From: Microbacteriaceae bacterium
GTDB lineage: Bacteria > Actinomycetota > Actinomycetes > Actinomycetales > Microbacteriaceae
Assembly (NCBI GenBank): GCA_031177985.1
Contig: JAPSJW010000002.1
Location: forward strand, 308,252-372,251
DNA: 64,000 bases
Reading direction: 5' to 3'
Shown piece after piece: positions 9,372 to 17,684 of the stretch (positions are counted from its first letter, which is position 1; every line of letters starts with the position of its first letter). The position numbers and the translations under genes were made by a program. Under the pieces are notes generated by a model that was given only the letters and a program-made list of their open reading frames with translations, was not told the origin of the DNA and ran no database searches.

Positions 9372-10493
9372 ATGGCGAGCGCCGAGCGCGTGCTCTTCGT
9401 GCACGCTCACCCCGACGATGAGTCGATCGCGACCGGGGGAACGATCGCGACCCTCGTGGATGAGGGGGTGCCCGTCACCGTGCTCACCTGCACGCGCGGC
9501 GAGGAGGGCACGGGGCCCGAGGCCGACCTGCTCGCCGAACGTCGCGAGCGCGAGCTCGCCGAGGCGCTGCGGATCCTCGGAGTGCAGGATCACCGCTATC
9601 TGGGCGATCGCGATGCGCGCTGGCGCGGCGGGTCCCGTCGCTACCGCGGCTCGGCACGGCTGAGCCCGGCAGGGGCGGCCGACTCGCTCGCGGGAGCGGA
9701 GTTCGGCGAGATCGCCGCCGACATCGCTGCCGTGATCGATGCCGTGCACCCGACCGTCGTGGTGAGCTACGACCAGCACGACCGCACGGCCCATCCCGAC
9801 CATCTCCTGGTCGCCGAGGCGGCTCGGCGTGCCGCCGACGTCCTCGGCGTCGCCTACTACGCGATCCAGCCGGAGCCCGCGTCGTCGGCGGCGACCCGCA
9901 TCGACGTCAGCCCCGTGCTCGACCGCAAGGTCTCCGCGATCGCCGCCTACGGCAGCCGGGCCTCCGTGACCTCCGGGTTCGTCACCTTCACCGACGGCAC
10001 GGCGCTGCCCATCACCCGCACCGAGAGCTACCGCCGCATCCGGGAGCACGAGACGCATGCTCCGACCTTCTCGGAGCAGTCGGTGACTGCGAAGGTCATC
10101 GGCGCTGTGCTCGCCCTCCTGCTCGGAGCCTTCGTCGGCGCCATCGCGACGGTCTCGCACTCGAGCGTGCTCGGCGTGGGGGCCACGCCCCTTCCGATCG
10201 GACTCCTCGTGTCGATCCTGCTCGTGACCGGGCTGCTCGCGGGCCTCCGCATCGTGTTCGGCACCCGCGTGCTCGCCGCCGCGGCGGCGGTCGGCGTCGT
10301 CGGCATCGCCGCCCTCATGGCCACCGAGGGACCGGGTGGCTCGGTCATCGTGGCGAACAACCTCGTCGGCACCATCTGGGCGTTCGCTCCCGTGGTCGTC
10401 GCGGCCGTCGTGCTCGGCTGGCCCGATCTCCGCTCCAGCAGCGAGGCTAGGATGGGAAAGCCCAGCAGCAGCGAAAGGGAACCCGCGAAGTGA
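9372..10493 (+). CDS. PIG-L family deacetylase with C-terminal membrane domain
   Basis: Zinc-dependent N-acetyl sugar deacetylase of the LmbE/PIG-L (MshB-like) superfamily. The metal-binding motif HAHPDDE is at residues 11-17 and the second motif AHPDH at about 138-142. The catalytic domain ends near residue 235. The last 120-130 residues contain about four hydrophobic helices, so the enzyme is probably membrane-anchored, unlike mycobacterial MshB, which lacks this tail. Its place between typA and the ferredoxin gene matches the mycobacterial mshB neighbourhood. It may take part in mycothiol synthesis or deacetylate another glycoconjugate. The stop overlaps the GTG of fdxA. Confidence 0.88.
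   Translation: MASAERVLFVHAHPDDESIATGGTIATLVDEGVPVTVLTCTRGEEGTGPEADLLAERRERELAEALRILGVQDHRYLGDRDARWRGGSRRYRGSARLSPAGAADSLAGAEFGEIAADIAAVIDAVHPTVVVSYDQHDRTAHPDHLLVAEAARRAADVLGVAYYAIQPEPASSAATRIDVSPVLDRKVSAIAAYGSRASVTSGFVTFTDGTALPITRTESYRRIREHETHAPTFSEQSVTAKVIGAVLALLLGAFVGAIATVSHSSVLGVGATPLPIGLLVSILLVTGLLAGLRIVFGTRVLAAAAAVGVVGIAALMATEGPGGSVIVANNLVGTIWAFAPVVVAAVVLGWPDLRSSSEARMGKPSSSEREPAK
10448..10480 (+). promoter_or_regulatory. fdxA promoter -10 and ribosome-binding site
   Basis: TAGGAT (10448-10453) inside the end of the deacetylase gene fits a -10 element. GAAAGGGA (10473-10480) lies 9 nt before the GTG at 10490 and supports that start. Confidence 0.55.
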
Positions 10494-10807
10494 CCTACGT
10501 GATCGCCCTCCCGTGTGTCGACCTCAAAGACCGCGCCTGCATCGACGAATGCCCGGTCGACTGCATCTACGAGGGCGACCGGATGCTCTACATCCACCCC
10601 GACGAGTGCGTCGACTGCGGGGCATGCGAGCCGGTCTGCCCCGTCGAGGCGATCTACTACGAGGACGACGTCCCCGAGCAGTGGGCGGACTACTACAAGG
10701 CCAACGTCGAGTTCTTCGAGGAGATCGGCTCCCCGGGCGGTGCCGCCAAGGTCGGCGTGATCCACTCCGACCACCCCCTCGTCGCGGCCCTGCCTCCTCA
10801 GGCGTGA
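10490..10807 (+). CDS. fdxA: 7Fe ferredoxin (FdxA/FdxC type)
   Basis: A 105-residue electron carrier of the [3Fe-4S][4Fe-4S] type. Cysteines at positions 9, 17, 21 and 25 and the later CVDCGACEPVCP cluster provide the ligands, and the C-terminal extension is typical of actinobacterial 7Fe ferredoxins. In mycobacteria the orthologue lies immediately before dapC, as here. The GTG start overlaps the deacetylase stop by 3 nt, and its own ribosome site and -10 suggest partly independent expression. Confidence 0.95.
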   Translation: MTYVIALPCVDLKDRACIDECPVDCIYEGDRMLYIHPDECVDCGACEPVCPVEAIYYEDDVPEQWADYYKANVEFFEEIGSPGGAAKVGVIHSDHPLVAALPPQA

Positions 10808-10817
10808 CGCCGGCCTG

Positions 10818-11897
10818 ATGGCGCTCGACCTCCCCGACTTCCCCTGGGATTCACTCGCCGGCGCCGCCGAGCGGGCCCGAGCCCACCCTGAGGGTCTCAT
10901 CGACCTGTCGGTCGGCTCGCCCGTCGACCCCACCCCCGATCTCGTGCGCGAGGCGCTGCTGGGGGCGACGGATGCGCACTCCTACCCGCAGACCGCGGGC
11001 AGCCCGGCGCTCCGGCGCTCCATCGCGAACTGGTTCGAGCGGCGCAGGGGAGTGGCGGGGCTCGGCGACTCCGAAGTGCTGCCCACGATCGGCTCCAAGG
11101 AGCTGATCGCCACCCTGCCGCTGCTGCTCGGCCTGCGGCCGGGCGACATCGTCGTGCAGCCCGCCACGGCCTACCCGACCTACGAGATCGGTGCGGCGCT
11201 CGTGGGCGCCACTGTCGTGCGCGCCGACGACCCCGCTGAGTGGCCCGAGGGCACGAAGCTCGCCTGGATCAACTCGCCGGCGAACCCGCACGGCCGAGTG
11301 CTGGGCGTCGAGGAGCTCCGCTCCGCTGTGACCCGGGCGCGCGAACTGGGCGCGGTGCTCGCGAGCGACGAGTGCTACTCGGAACTGTCCTGGGAGGGCG
11401 AGGCGCCCAGCGTCCTCGATCCGCGGGCGGCAGGCGGCACGCGGGAAGGGCTTCTCGCGGTCTACTCGCTCAGCAAGCAGTCGAACCTCGCCGGCTATCG
11501 AGCGGCCTTCGTCGCGGGCGACGAGCGCATCGTGCAGGAGCTGCTGGCCGTGCGCAAGCATGCGGGACTCATCCCGCCCGCGCCCGTGCAGGCGGCGATG
11601 ATCGCCGCCCTCGACGACGACCGGCACGTCGCCGAGCAGCGCGAGCGATACCGGCTGCGCCGGCAGGTGCTGATCGAGGCGCTCTCCGACGGCGGGTTCC
11701 GCATCGACGACAGCACGGGCGGCCTCTACCTGTGGGTCACTCGGAACGAGGGCAGCTGGGCGACCGTCGACTGGTTCGCCGACCGCGGCGTCCTGGTCGC
11801 GCCGGGCACCTTCTACGGCGACACCGACCACGTGCGAGTCGCGCTCACCGCCACGGATGCCGCGATCGAGGCCGCGGCGGGCCGCATCCGCGCCTGA
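10818..11897 (+). CDS. dapC: Succinyldiaminopimelate transaminase DapC
   Basis: PLP-dependent class I/II aminotransferase of 359 residues that converts N-succinyl-2-amino-6-ketopimelate to N-succinyl-LL-diaminopimelate, in the succinylase branch of lysine and peptidoglycan precursor synthesis. The N-terminal LPDFPWDSL is characteristic of the actinobacterial DapC group. The PLP lysine lies in SLSKQSNLAG, with the aspartate/tyrosine PLP contacts in ASDECYSEL and the phosphate-binding arginine in AGYR. It is 10 nt after fdxA, and dapD and dapE lie within 4 kb. Confidence 0.93.
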   Translation: MALDLPDFPWDSLAGAAERARAHPEGLIDLSVGSPVDPTPDLVREALLGATDAHSYPQTAGSPALRRSIANWFERRRGVAGLGDSEVLPTIGSKELIATLPLLLGLRPGDIVVQPATAYPTYEIGAALVGATVVRADDPAEWPEGTKLAWINSPANPHGRVLGVEELRSAVTRARELGAVLASDECYSELSWEGEAPSVLDPRAAGGTREGLLAVYSLSKQSNLAGYRAAFVAGDERIVQELLAVRKHAGLIPPAPVQAAMIAALDDDRHVAEQRERYRLRRQVLIEALSDGGFRIDDSTGGLYLWVTRNEGSWATVDWFADRGVLVAPGTFYGDTDHVRVALTATDAAIEAAAGRIRA

Positions 11898-11964
11898 ATC
11901 GGCGACGACCTCCAATCGGGCAGCCACCTCGTTGGAGGATGCGGGAGTGTTCCTGGGGACCGCT

Positions 11965-11970
11965 TAGGCT
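11965..11970 (+). promoter_or_regulatory. Leaderless promoter -10 of gltA
   Basis: TAGGCT is followed by 6 nt and then the GTG at 11977, placing the expected transcription start on or next to the start codon. No Shine-Dalgarno is present, consistent with a leaderless mRNA. Confidence 0.65.
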
Positions 11971-11976
11971 GTACGG

Positions 11977-13278
11977 GTGACTGACACCCAGGGTGCCGAG
12001 AAGGCCACGCTGCAGTATCCGGGGGGAACGGCGGAGTTCCCGATCGTGCGAAGCGTCGAAGGGCACGACAGCATCGACCTGTCGAGCCTCACGAAGCAGA
12101 CCGGCTACACCGCCTTCGATCCGGGGTTCGTGAACACTGCCGCGACACGGAGCGCGATCACCTACATCGACGGCGAGCAGGGCATCCTGCGCTACCGCGG
12201 GTACGCGATCGAGGACATCGCCGCCAACTCCACGTTCCTCGAGGTCGCCTGGCTGCTCATCTACGGCGAGCTGCCGACCGCCGACCAGCTCGGCGAGTTC
12301 GACGAGCGCGTGCGTCGCCACACGCTGCTGCACGAGGATCTGCGTCGCTTCTTCTCGGCGCTCCCGCACAACGCGCACCCGATGTCGGTGCTGTCGAGCG
12401 CCGTGTCGGCCCTGTCGACCTACTACCAGGACTCGCTCAACCCGCGGGACCCCGAGCAGGTCGAGATCTCGACCATCCGGCTGCTCGCGAAGATCCCGGT
12501 GATCGCGGCCTACGCGCACAAGAAGAGCCTCGGGCAGGCGTTCCTCTACCCCGACAACTCGCTCAGCTTCGTCGAGAACTTCCTCAAGCTGAACTTCGCA
12601 ACCATGGCCGAGCCTTACGAGGTCGACCCGGTGCTCGCCAAGGCGCTCGACCGCCTGCTGATCCTGCACGAGGACCACGAGCAGAACGCGTCGACCTCGA
12701 CGGTGCGTCTCGTCGGCTCGACCGAGGCGAACCTGTTCGCGTCGATCTCGGCCGGCATCAACGCCCTGTACGGGCCGCTGCACGGCGGTGCGAACGAGGC
12801 CGTGCTCACGATGCTGCAGCGCATCAAGGACTCGGGCGAGGGGGTGGACCGTTTCGTCGAGCGCGTGAAGAACAAGGAGGACGGCATCCGCCTCATGGGC
12901 TTCGGGCACCGGGTCTACAAGAACTTCGACCCGCGCGCGAAGCTCGTCAAGGAGAGCGCCGACGAGGTGCTCGCCGCGCTCGGCATCCACGACGAGCTGC
13001 TCGACATCGCCAAGGAGCTCGAGGCCGTCGCGCTGGCCGACGACTACTTCATCGAGCGCAAGCTGTACCCGAACGTCGACTTCTACACGGGCGTCATCTA
13101 CAAGGCGATGGGGTTCCCGACGCGGATGTTCACGGTCCTGTTCGCGATCGGCCGGCTGCCCGGCTGGATCGCGCACTGGCGCGAGATGGTCACCGACAAG
13201 GGCACCAAGCTCGGACGTCCGCAGCAGCTCTACGTGGGCTCCGCTGCGCGCGACTGGCCCGCCGACCGCGGGCAGTAG
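11977..13278 (+). CDS. gltA: Citrate synthase
   Basis: Type II (hexameric-class) citrate synthase of 433 residues that condenses oxaloacetate and acetyl-CoA at entry to the TCA cycle. Signature segments include the N-terminal beta domain (YPGGTAEFPIV), the catalytic-histidine region GPLHGGANEAVL (about residues 266-277), the block GFGHRVYKNFDPRAK with the substrate-binding His and Arg, and the catalytic Asp near DFYTGVIY. The GTG start is set by the leaderless -10 hexamer. It is convergent with dapD, with a 134-nt spacer that contains a nested palindrome. Confidence 0.97.
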   Translation: MTDTQGAEKATLQYPGGTAEFPIVRSVEGHDSIDLSSLTKQTGYTAFDPGFVNTAATRSAITYIDGEQGILRYRGYAIEDIAANSTFLEVAWLLIYGELPTADQLGEFDERVRRHTLLHEDLRRFFSALPHNAHPMSVLSSAVSALSTYYQDSLNPRDPEQVEISTIRLLAKIPVIAAYAHKKSLGQAFLYPDNSLSFVENFLKLNFATMAEPYEVDPVLAKALDRLLILHEDHEQNASTSTVRLVGSTEANLFASISAGINALYGPLHGGANEAVLTMLQRIKDSGEGVDRFVERVKNKEDGIRLMGFGHRVYKNFDPRAKLVKESADEVLAALGIHDELLDIAKELEAVALADDYFIERKLYPNVDFYTGVIYKAMGFPTRMFTVLFAIGRLPGWIAHWREMVTDKGTKLGRPQQLYVGSAARDWPADRGQ

Positions 13279-13328
13279 CGACCCCCACTCCCGTCCCGCC
13301 GCAGCCCTGCCGCCGCGCAGCCGGGCAT

Positions 13329-13394
13329 GACACGCCGCATCCGGGACGAAACGCCGGGGGCGCCGCCCGCGTTCAGTCCCCGGCGCGGCGTGTC
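13329..13394. repeat. Nested palindrome / possible bidirectional terminator between gltA and dapD
   Basis: Outer arms GACACGCCGC (13329-13338) and GCGGCGTGTC (13385-13394) are perfect complements. Inside them CCGGGAC pairs with GTCCCCGG, and AACGC with GCGTT, so nearly the whole 66 nt folds as one hairpin. It lies between two convergent genes without a U-tract. It could stop both transcripts or be a dispersed palindromic repeat. Confidence 0.6.
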
Positions 13395-13412
13395 GCGGGG
13401 GGATGACGCCCG

Positions 13413-14357
13413 TCAGGCGTGCAGGGCCGCGTTCAGCTGCACGCCCGAGCCGCCGCGCACGAGCACCTCGACGGCGCCCGAGACCGAGTTGCGGCGGAAC
13501 AGCAGGTTCGGCACGCCGCTGAGCTCGACAGCCTTCACGGTGCGCCCCGCCTCCGGACCGTCGCCGACGACCGTGACCTTGGTGCCCGCTGTGACGTAGA
13601 GCCCCGCCTCGACCACGGTGTCGTCGCCGATCGAGATGCCGATGCCCGAGTTCGCGCCGAGGAGCGCGCGCTGGCCGATGCTCACCCGCTGGGTGCCGCC
13701 TCCGCTGAGGGTGCCCATGATCGAGGAGCCGCCGCCGACATCCGACCCGTCGCCGACGACGACGCCCTGCGAGACCCGGCCCTCGATCATCGACGACCCG
13801 AGGGTGCCCGCGTTGAAGTTGACGAAGCCCTCGTGCATGACGGTCGTGCCAGGGGCGAGGTGGGCGCCCAGACGCACCCGAGCCGCGTCGGCGATGCGCA
13901 CCCTCGACGGGGTCACGTAGTCGAGCAGGCGGGGGAACTTGTCGATGCCGAGCGGCACGACGCCCGCCCTCTGCAGGGGCGTGCGCAGGCGGTCGAAGTC
14001 GTCGGGATGCACCGGTCCTGCCGTCGTCCAGACGACGATCGGCAGGTGCGCGAAGATGCCGTCGAGGTTCAGCGTGTTCGGCTGCACCAGCAGGTGGCTC
14101 AGCAGGTGCAGGCGCAGGTAGGCGTCCGGCGTCGAGGCGGGGGGCGCGTCGAGGTCGATCTGCACCGTGAGGAAGTCGCAGCGCACCGCCCTGCGCTCGT
14201 CCGGCCCGGTCAGGTCGTCGAAGTCGGACGGCGCGATGTACGGGTCGGTGCCGGGCGGCAGGGGCCCGAGTTGAGGACGTGGGAACCAGGTGTCGAGTAC
14301 CGTGCCGTTCGTCGCGATGGTCGCGACTCCGTATCCCCAGGCCGCCCGCGAAGTCAT
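13413..14357 (-). CDS. dapD: Tetrahydrodipicolinate N-succinyltransferase DapD
   Basis: Trimeric left-handed beta-helix succinyltransferase of 314 residues that transfers succinyl from succinyl-CoA to tetrahydrodipicolinate. It has the longer actinobacterial N-terminal domain (AWGYGVATI near the start) and hexapeptide-repeat segments from about residue 165 to 265, including the conserved block VMHEGFVNFNAGTLG and the SSIMGTLSGGG region. The start at 14357 is set by a TAGGCT hexamer 6 nt upstream. It is divergent from dapE, so both genes can be controlled from one 32-bp interval. Confidence 0.96.
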   Translation of the reverse strand: MTSRAAWGYGVATIATNGTVLDTWFPRPQLGPLPPGTDPYIAPSDFDDLTGPDERRAVRCDFLTVQIDLDAPPASTPDAYLRLHLLSHLLVQPNTLNLDGIFAHLPIVVWTTAGPVHPDDFDRLRTPLQRAGVVPLGIDKFPRLLDYVTPSRVRIADAARVRLGAHLAPGTTVMHEGFVNFNAGTLGSSMIEGRVSQGVVVGDGSDVGGGSSIMGTLSGGGTQRVSIGQRALLGANSGIGISIGDDTVVEAGLYVTAGTKVTVVGDGPEAGRTVKAVELSGVPNLLFRRNSVSGAVEVLVRGGSGVQLNAALHA

Positions 14358-14389
14358 GTCGCCAGCCTAGCGACGGTAGGCTGATGGCC
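14358..14389. promoter_or_regulatory. Divergent leaderless promoters of dapD and dapE
   Basis: On the minus strand TAGGCT (complement of 14364-14369) is followed by 6 nt and the dapD ATG. On the plus strand TAGGCT (14377-14382) is followed by 7 nt and the ATG at 14390. The two identical hexamers face apart with only 7 nt between them, and no Shine-Dalgarno precedes either gene. The ATG at 14384 would sit between the hexamer and the predicted transcription start, so 14390 is favoured for dapE. Confidence 0.65.
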
Positions 14390-15484
14390 ATGCCCGTCGC
14401 GGACTCGACTCTGCCCGTGCTCGATCTGACCGCCTCGTCGGTCGACCTCACCCGGCAGCTCTGCGACATCGAATCCGTCTCCGGCAACGAGCGCGGCATC
14501 GCCGACGCGATCGAGGCGGCGCTGCGCGCGCATCCGCATCTCGAGGTCATCCGGCACGAGGATGCGATCGTCGCCCGCACCACTCTCGGGCGTGCCCGCC
14601 GCGTCGTCATCGCCGGGCACATCGACACCGTTCCCGTGAACGAGAACCTGCCGACCCGCTTCGAGACCATCGACGGAGTCGAGAGCCTCTGGGGCCGCGG
14701 CACCGTCGACATGAAGGCCGGTGTCGCCGTGCAGCTGAAGCTCGCCGCTGAGCTCGCCGAGCCGAAGGTCGACATCAGCTGGATCTTCTACGACCACGAG
14801 GAGGTGAGCGCCGAGCTCAACGGGCTCGGGCGACTCGCCCGCAACCATCCCGAGCTGCTGCTCGGCGACTTCGCGATCCTCTGCGAGCCGACGAGGGCGG
14901 ATGTCGAGGGCGGCTGCAACGGCAACCTGCGCGTCGAGCTGCGGGCGTTCGGCACGCGCGCCCACAGTGCCCGGGCGTGGATGGGACACAATGCGATCCA
15001 CGATCTCGCCCCGATCCTCTCCCGCCTGGCCGCCTACGAGCCGCAGACCGTCGAGGTGGACGGCCTGGAGTACCGCGAGGGGCTGAACGCCGTCGGCATC
15101 TCGGGCGGGGTCGCCGGCAACGTCATCCCCGACGAGGCGATGGTGCACATCAACTACCGGTTCGCGCCGAGCCGCAGCGTCGAGCAGGCGATCGAGCACG
15201 TGCGCTCGCTGTTCCCCGAGTTCGAGCTGACGGTCGTCGACCGCGCCGAGGGTGCCCGGCCGGGACTCACGGACCCGCTCGCGCAGGAGTTCGTGCGCGC
15301 GGTCGGTCGCGAGGCGCGGCCGAAGTACGGCTGGACGGATGTCGCCCGGTTCTCCGAGCTCGGCGTTCCGGCCGTCAACTACGGACCAGGTGACCCGTCG
15401 AAGGCGCACGCCGACGACGAAGCGGTGCCGCTGGACCAGATCCGCTCCTGCGAGGAGGGGCTCAGGGCGTGGCTGCAGGGCTGA
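14390..15484 (+). CDS. dapE: Succinyl-diaminopimelate desuccinylase DapE
   Basis: M20-family zinc peptidase of 364 residues that releases LL-diaminopimelate from its N-succinyl form. Metal-site motifs are visible: AGHIDTVP with the catalytic Asp, WGRGTVDMKAG, and YDHEEVSAE with the general-base Glu. The dimerisation domain lies roughly at residues 175-290, and the final metal histidine is near the C-terminus in SKAHADDE. The family is 350-375 residues long. ATG 14384, two codons earlier, is the alternative start. The mannosyltransferase GTG lies inside its last codons, suggesting an operon. Confidence 0.94.
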   Translation: MPVADSTLPVLDLTASSVDLTRQLCDIESVSGNERGIADAIEAALRAHPHLEVIRHEDAIVARTTLGRARRVVIAGHIDTVPVNENLPTRFETIDGVESLWGRGTVDMKAGVAVQLKLAAELAEPKVDISWIFYDHEEVSAELNGLGRLARNHPELLLGDFAILCEPTRADVEGGCNGNLRVELRAFGTRAHSARAWMGHNAIHDLAPILSRLAAYEPQTVEVDGLEYREGLNAVGISGGVAGNVIPDEAMVHINYRFAPSRSVEQAIEHVRSLFPEFELTVVDRAEGARPGLTDPLAQEFVRAVGREARPKYGWTDVARFSELGVPAVNYGPGDPSKAHADDEAVPLDQIRSCEEGLRAWLQG

Positions 15485-16695
15485 CGGAGGCGGAGGCGAC
15501 TCCGCGCACCCGCCCCGTCACGCAGCGCCTGCGAGCGCTGCCGTGGTGGGCCAAGGTGCTCGCGGTCTTCGCGATCTCCCGGGCCGTGACGACGGCCCTG
15601 CTGCTCTACTACGCCTCCATCCAGCAGGCGAACAACTGGACCGAGGCGAGCCCCAGCTACTGGGCGTTCGCCAAGATCTGGGACGGCCACTGGTACTACA
15701 TCATCTCCGTCGTCGGCTACCCGACGGTGCTGCCGACGAACCCCGACGGACACGTCAGCGAGAACCAGTGGGCGTTCATGCCCGTCTACCCGTTCCTGGT
15801 GCGCGCACTGTCGGAGGTCACGACGCTGTCGTTCCCCGTCGTGGCGGTGGGGGTCACCCTCGTCTTCTCGGCCGGCACGGCGCTGCTGCTCTACCGGCTC
15901 ATGCTGCGGGTCGGGCTCGGCGAGTCCGCAGCCCTCTTCTCGGTCGTGCTGTTCTGCTTCTCCCCGCTGTCGCCGCTGCTGCAGGTGGCCTACTCCGAGT
16001 CGATGCAGGCGTTCCTGCTCACCCTGGCGCTGCTGCTCCTCCTCGACCGGCGCTACTGGTGGATGCTGCCGGTCGTCGCCGTCATGGCGCTCACCCGGCC
16101 TACGGGACTCGCGTTCGCCCTCGCCATGCTGCTGCACGTCGTGTACCGGTGGTGGCGCAGGCGTGAGCAGCCGTTCCCCCGGAACGAGTTCGTCGCCTCG
16201 TCGGTCGTGGCCGTGTTCAGCGGCGTGATGGGGCTCTCCTGGCTCATCATCGCCTGGATCGCGACCGGGTCGTTCAGCGCGTACACCGACACCGAGCTCG
16301 CGTGGCGCGCGCCGTACGTCGGCTACGGCCACCTGATCCCGTTCACCCCGTGGTTCCAGGGCGCCGCCTACTGGCTGCCCGACTGGCTCGGCTACGGCCT
16401 GCTGGTGGTGCTGGTCGCCGCCTTCTTCGCCTACCTCTTCACGCCGTGGGCGCGCCGACTGGGCGTCGACATCCGCTTCTGGGCCGCCTCGTACGTGCTC
16501 TACCTGCTCGCGGTGTTCTTCCCGCAGTCGAGCACCTTCCGGCTGCTGATGCCGCTGTTCCCGCTGCTCGGGGCGCTCGCCCTGCCGACCTCGCGATGGT
16601 GGCGCGCTGGGCTCATCGTCGCCTCGCTCGCGGGGCAGGTCGCATGGACCCACTTCATGTGGTGGGTCGACGGCCTGGACTGGTCTCCGCCGTGA
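15469..16695 (+). CDS. PIG-V-like membrane mannosyltransferase
   Basis: Polytopic protein of 408 residues with roughly eight to ten hydrophobic helices. The first extracytoplasmic loop contains IWDGHWYYIISVVGYP, the WDG.WY signature of GPI-mannosyltransferase-II (PIG-V) relatives that use polyprenyl-phosphate mannose. ENQWAFMPVYPF follows and is also characteristic. It probably adds mannose to a cell-envelope lipid or glycan at the outer membrane face. The GTG start overlaps the last 16 nt of dapE. The acceptor is unknown. Confidence 0.8.
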   Translation: MAAGLTEAEATPRTRPVTQRLRALPWWAKVLAVFAISRAVTTALLLYYASIQQANNWTEASPSYWAFAKIWDGHWYYIISVVGYPTVLPTNPDGHVSENQWAFMPVYPFLVRALSEVTTLSFPVVAVGVTLVFSAGTALLLYRLMLRVGLGESAALFSVVLFCFSPLSPLLQVAYSESMQAFLLTLALLLLLDRRYWWMLPVVAVMALTRPTGLAFALAMLLHVVYRWWRRREQPFPRNEFVASSVVAVFSGVMGLSWLIIAWIATGSFSAYTDTELAWRAPYVGYGHLIPFTPWFQGAAYWLPDWLGYGLLVVLVAAFFAYLFTPWARRLGVDIRFWAASYVLYLLAVFFPQSSTFRLLMPLFPLLGALALPTSRWWRAGLIVASLAGQVAWTHFMWWVDGLDWSPP

Positions 16696-16722
16696 CGATT
16701 TTCGCTCGACGATCTAAACGCG

Positions 16723-16750
16723 GATAATAGAGAAGTACCGATGGAAGGGG
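16723..16750 (+). promoter_or_regulatory. Promoter and ribosome-binding site of the DUF3117 gene
   Basis: GATAAT (16723-16728) is a good -10 in a locally A/T-rich stretch, and GGAAGGGG (16743-16750) is a strong Shine-Dalgarno 7 nt before the ATG at 16758. This gene is leadered, in contrast with most of its neighbours. Confidence 0.65.
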
Positions 16751-16757
16751 ACTATCC

Positions 16758-16931
16758 ATGGCAGCCATGAAGCCGCGGACCGGTGACGGACCGATGGAGG
16801 CCGTTAAGGAGGGGCGTCTCATCATCGTCCGAGTACCGCTCGAGGGTGGCGGCCGTCTGGTCGTCTCCGTGAACGACGCCGAGGCCAAGGAGCTGCACGA
16901 TGCGCTCGCCGGAGTCGTGTCACCCCAGTAA
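16758..16931 (+). CDS. DUF3117 family small protein
   Basis: A 57-residue protein beginning MAAMKPRTGDGPMEAVKEG, with VRVPLEGGGRLVVSV in the middle. It is a small family nearly universal in Actinobacteria, usually about 55 residues (Rv1211 in M. tuberculosis). It reads as one compact domain without membrane segments. Function is unknown. The strong promoter and ribosome site imply substantial expression. Its position between the mannosyltransferase and the O-methyltransferase matches the Rv1210-Rv1220c order. Confidence 0.93.
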   Translation: MAAMKPRTGDGPMEAVKEGRLIIVRVPLEGGGRLVVSVNDAEAKELHDALAGVVSPQ

Positions 16932-16968
16932 CGGACGCGCTGAGTCGTAGACGACCGGGCCGTCGACC

Positions 16969-16986
16969 CGACGCATTCGTGCGTCG
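16969..16986. terminator. TTCG-loop hairpin between convergent genes
   Basis: CGACGCA-TTCG-TGCGTCG is a perfect 7-bp stem closed by a stable UUCG tetraloop on the plus-strand transcript. It ends exactly beside the stop of the O-methyltransferase gene and 37 nt after the DUF3117 stop. There is no U-tract. Confidence 0.45.
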
Positions 16987-17619
16987 TCAGTCGGCGAGCC
17001 TGGTGATCTGCAGCAGGCCGTCGCCGGCGGGCGAGATCGCCGTGACGACCGCGCTCGAACTCGCGAGCTCCCGCAGCAGCGTGCGGAAATCGGCGACGGT
17101 CTCATCGCGCTGGGCGGGGTCGGCGACACGGCCGCGCCACAGCGCATGCGCCACGAGCACCGTGCCTCCCGGCCGGGCGAGACGCAGGCCGTGCTCGACG
17201 TACTCCAGCACCGAATGCGCGTCGGCATCGACGAGCACCAGGTCGTAGCTCGACTCGTTCATGCGGGGGAGCACGTCCTGCGCGCGCCCGTGGATGAGAC
17301 GGATGCGGTTGGGCGCGATCCCGGCGTTCGTGAACGCCTTGCGAGCCTCCTGCTGGTGGTCGAGCTCGACGTCGATCGACGTCAGCTGCGCCTCGCGGGC
17401 GCCTTCGAGCATCCACAGCCCGCTGACTCCGACGCCGGTGCCGACCTCGATGATGGTCTTGGCTGCCGTGGCGGCGGCGATGACGGCCAGCTGGGCGCCG
17501 ACACCGGGCGAGACGGGTTCGATGCCGAGCTCGAGGGAGTGCTGCCGGGCCTCGACGATCGCGGGCGACTCGACGACGTACTCCTCCGAGAATTTCCAGC
17601 TCAGCTGCTTGTCCGACAC
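16987..17619 (-). CDS. SAM-dependent O-methyltransferase (class I, COMT-like)
   Basis: A 210-residue methyltransferase of the cation-dependent O-methyltransferase family. The SAM-binding glycine motif IIEVGTGVGVSG is at about residues 53-64, the acidic ribose contact in LTSIDVELDHQ, and the post-II motif YDLVLVDADAHSVLEY. The GTG start follows a TAGGGT hexamer by 7 nt. Rv1220c is the mycobacterial counterpart by position. In many actinomycetes sigE, its anti-sigma factor, an HtrA protease and tatB come next, but here the neighbour is a LysR gene. The methylated substrate is unknown. Confidence 0.88.
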   Translation of the reverse strand: MSDKQLSWKFSEEYVVESPAIVEARQHSLELGIEPVSPGVGAQLAVIAAATAAKTIIEVGTGVGVSGLWMLEGAREAQLTSIDVELDHQQEARKAFTNAGIAPNRIRLIHGRAQDVLPRMNESSYDLVLVDADAHSVLEYVEHGLRLARPGGTVLVAHALWRGRVADPAQRDETVADFRTLLRELASSSAVVTAISPAGDGLLQITRLAD

Positions 17620-17626
17620 GGCCTCA

Positions 17627-17632
17627 ACCCTA
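17627..17632 (-). promoter_or_regulatory. Leaderless promoter -10 of the O-methyltransferase
   Basis: On the minus strand TAGGGT is followed by 7 nt and the GTG whose first base is 17619. No Shine-Dalgarno is present. Confidence 0.6.
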
Positions 17633-17684
17633 GTGTTCACCGCCGCCGCAGCGGCCTCAGCGCGCCGAGCAGCGCGACCTCCGA

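Noticed and set aside
11845-14775. 976-residue minus-strand frame across gltA, dapD and dapE
   Set aside because: It is low-complexity and crosses three well-supported genes. It is a GC-bias artefact.
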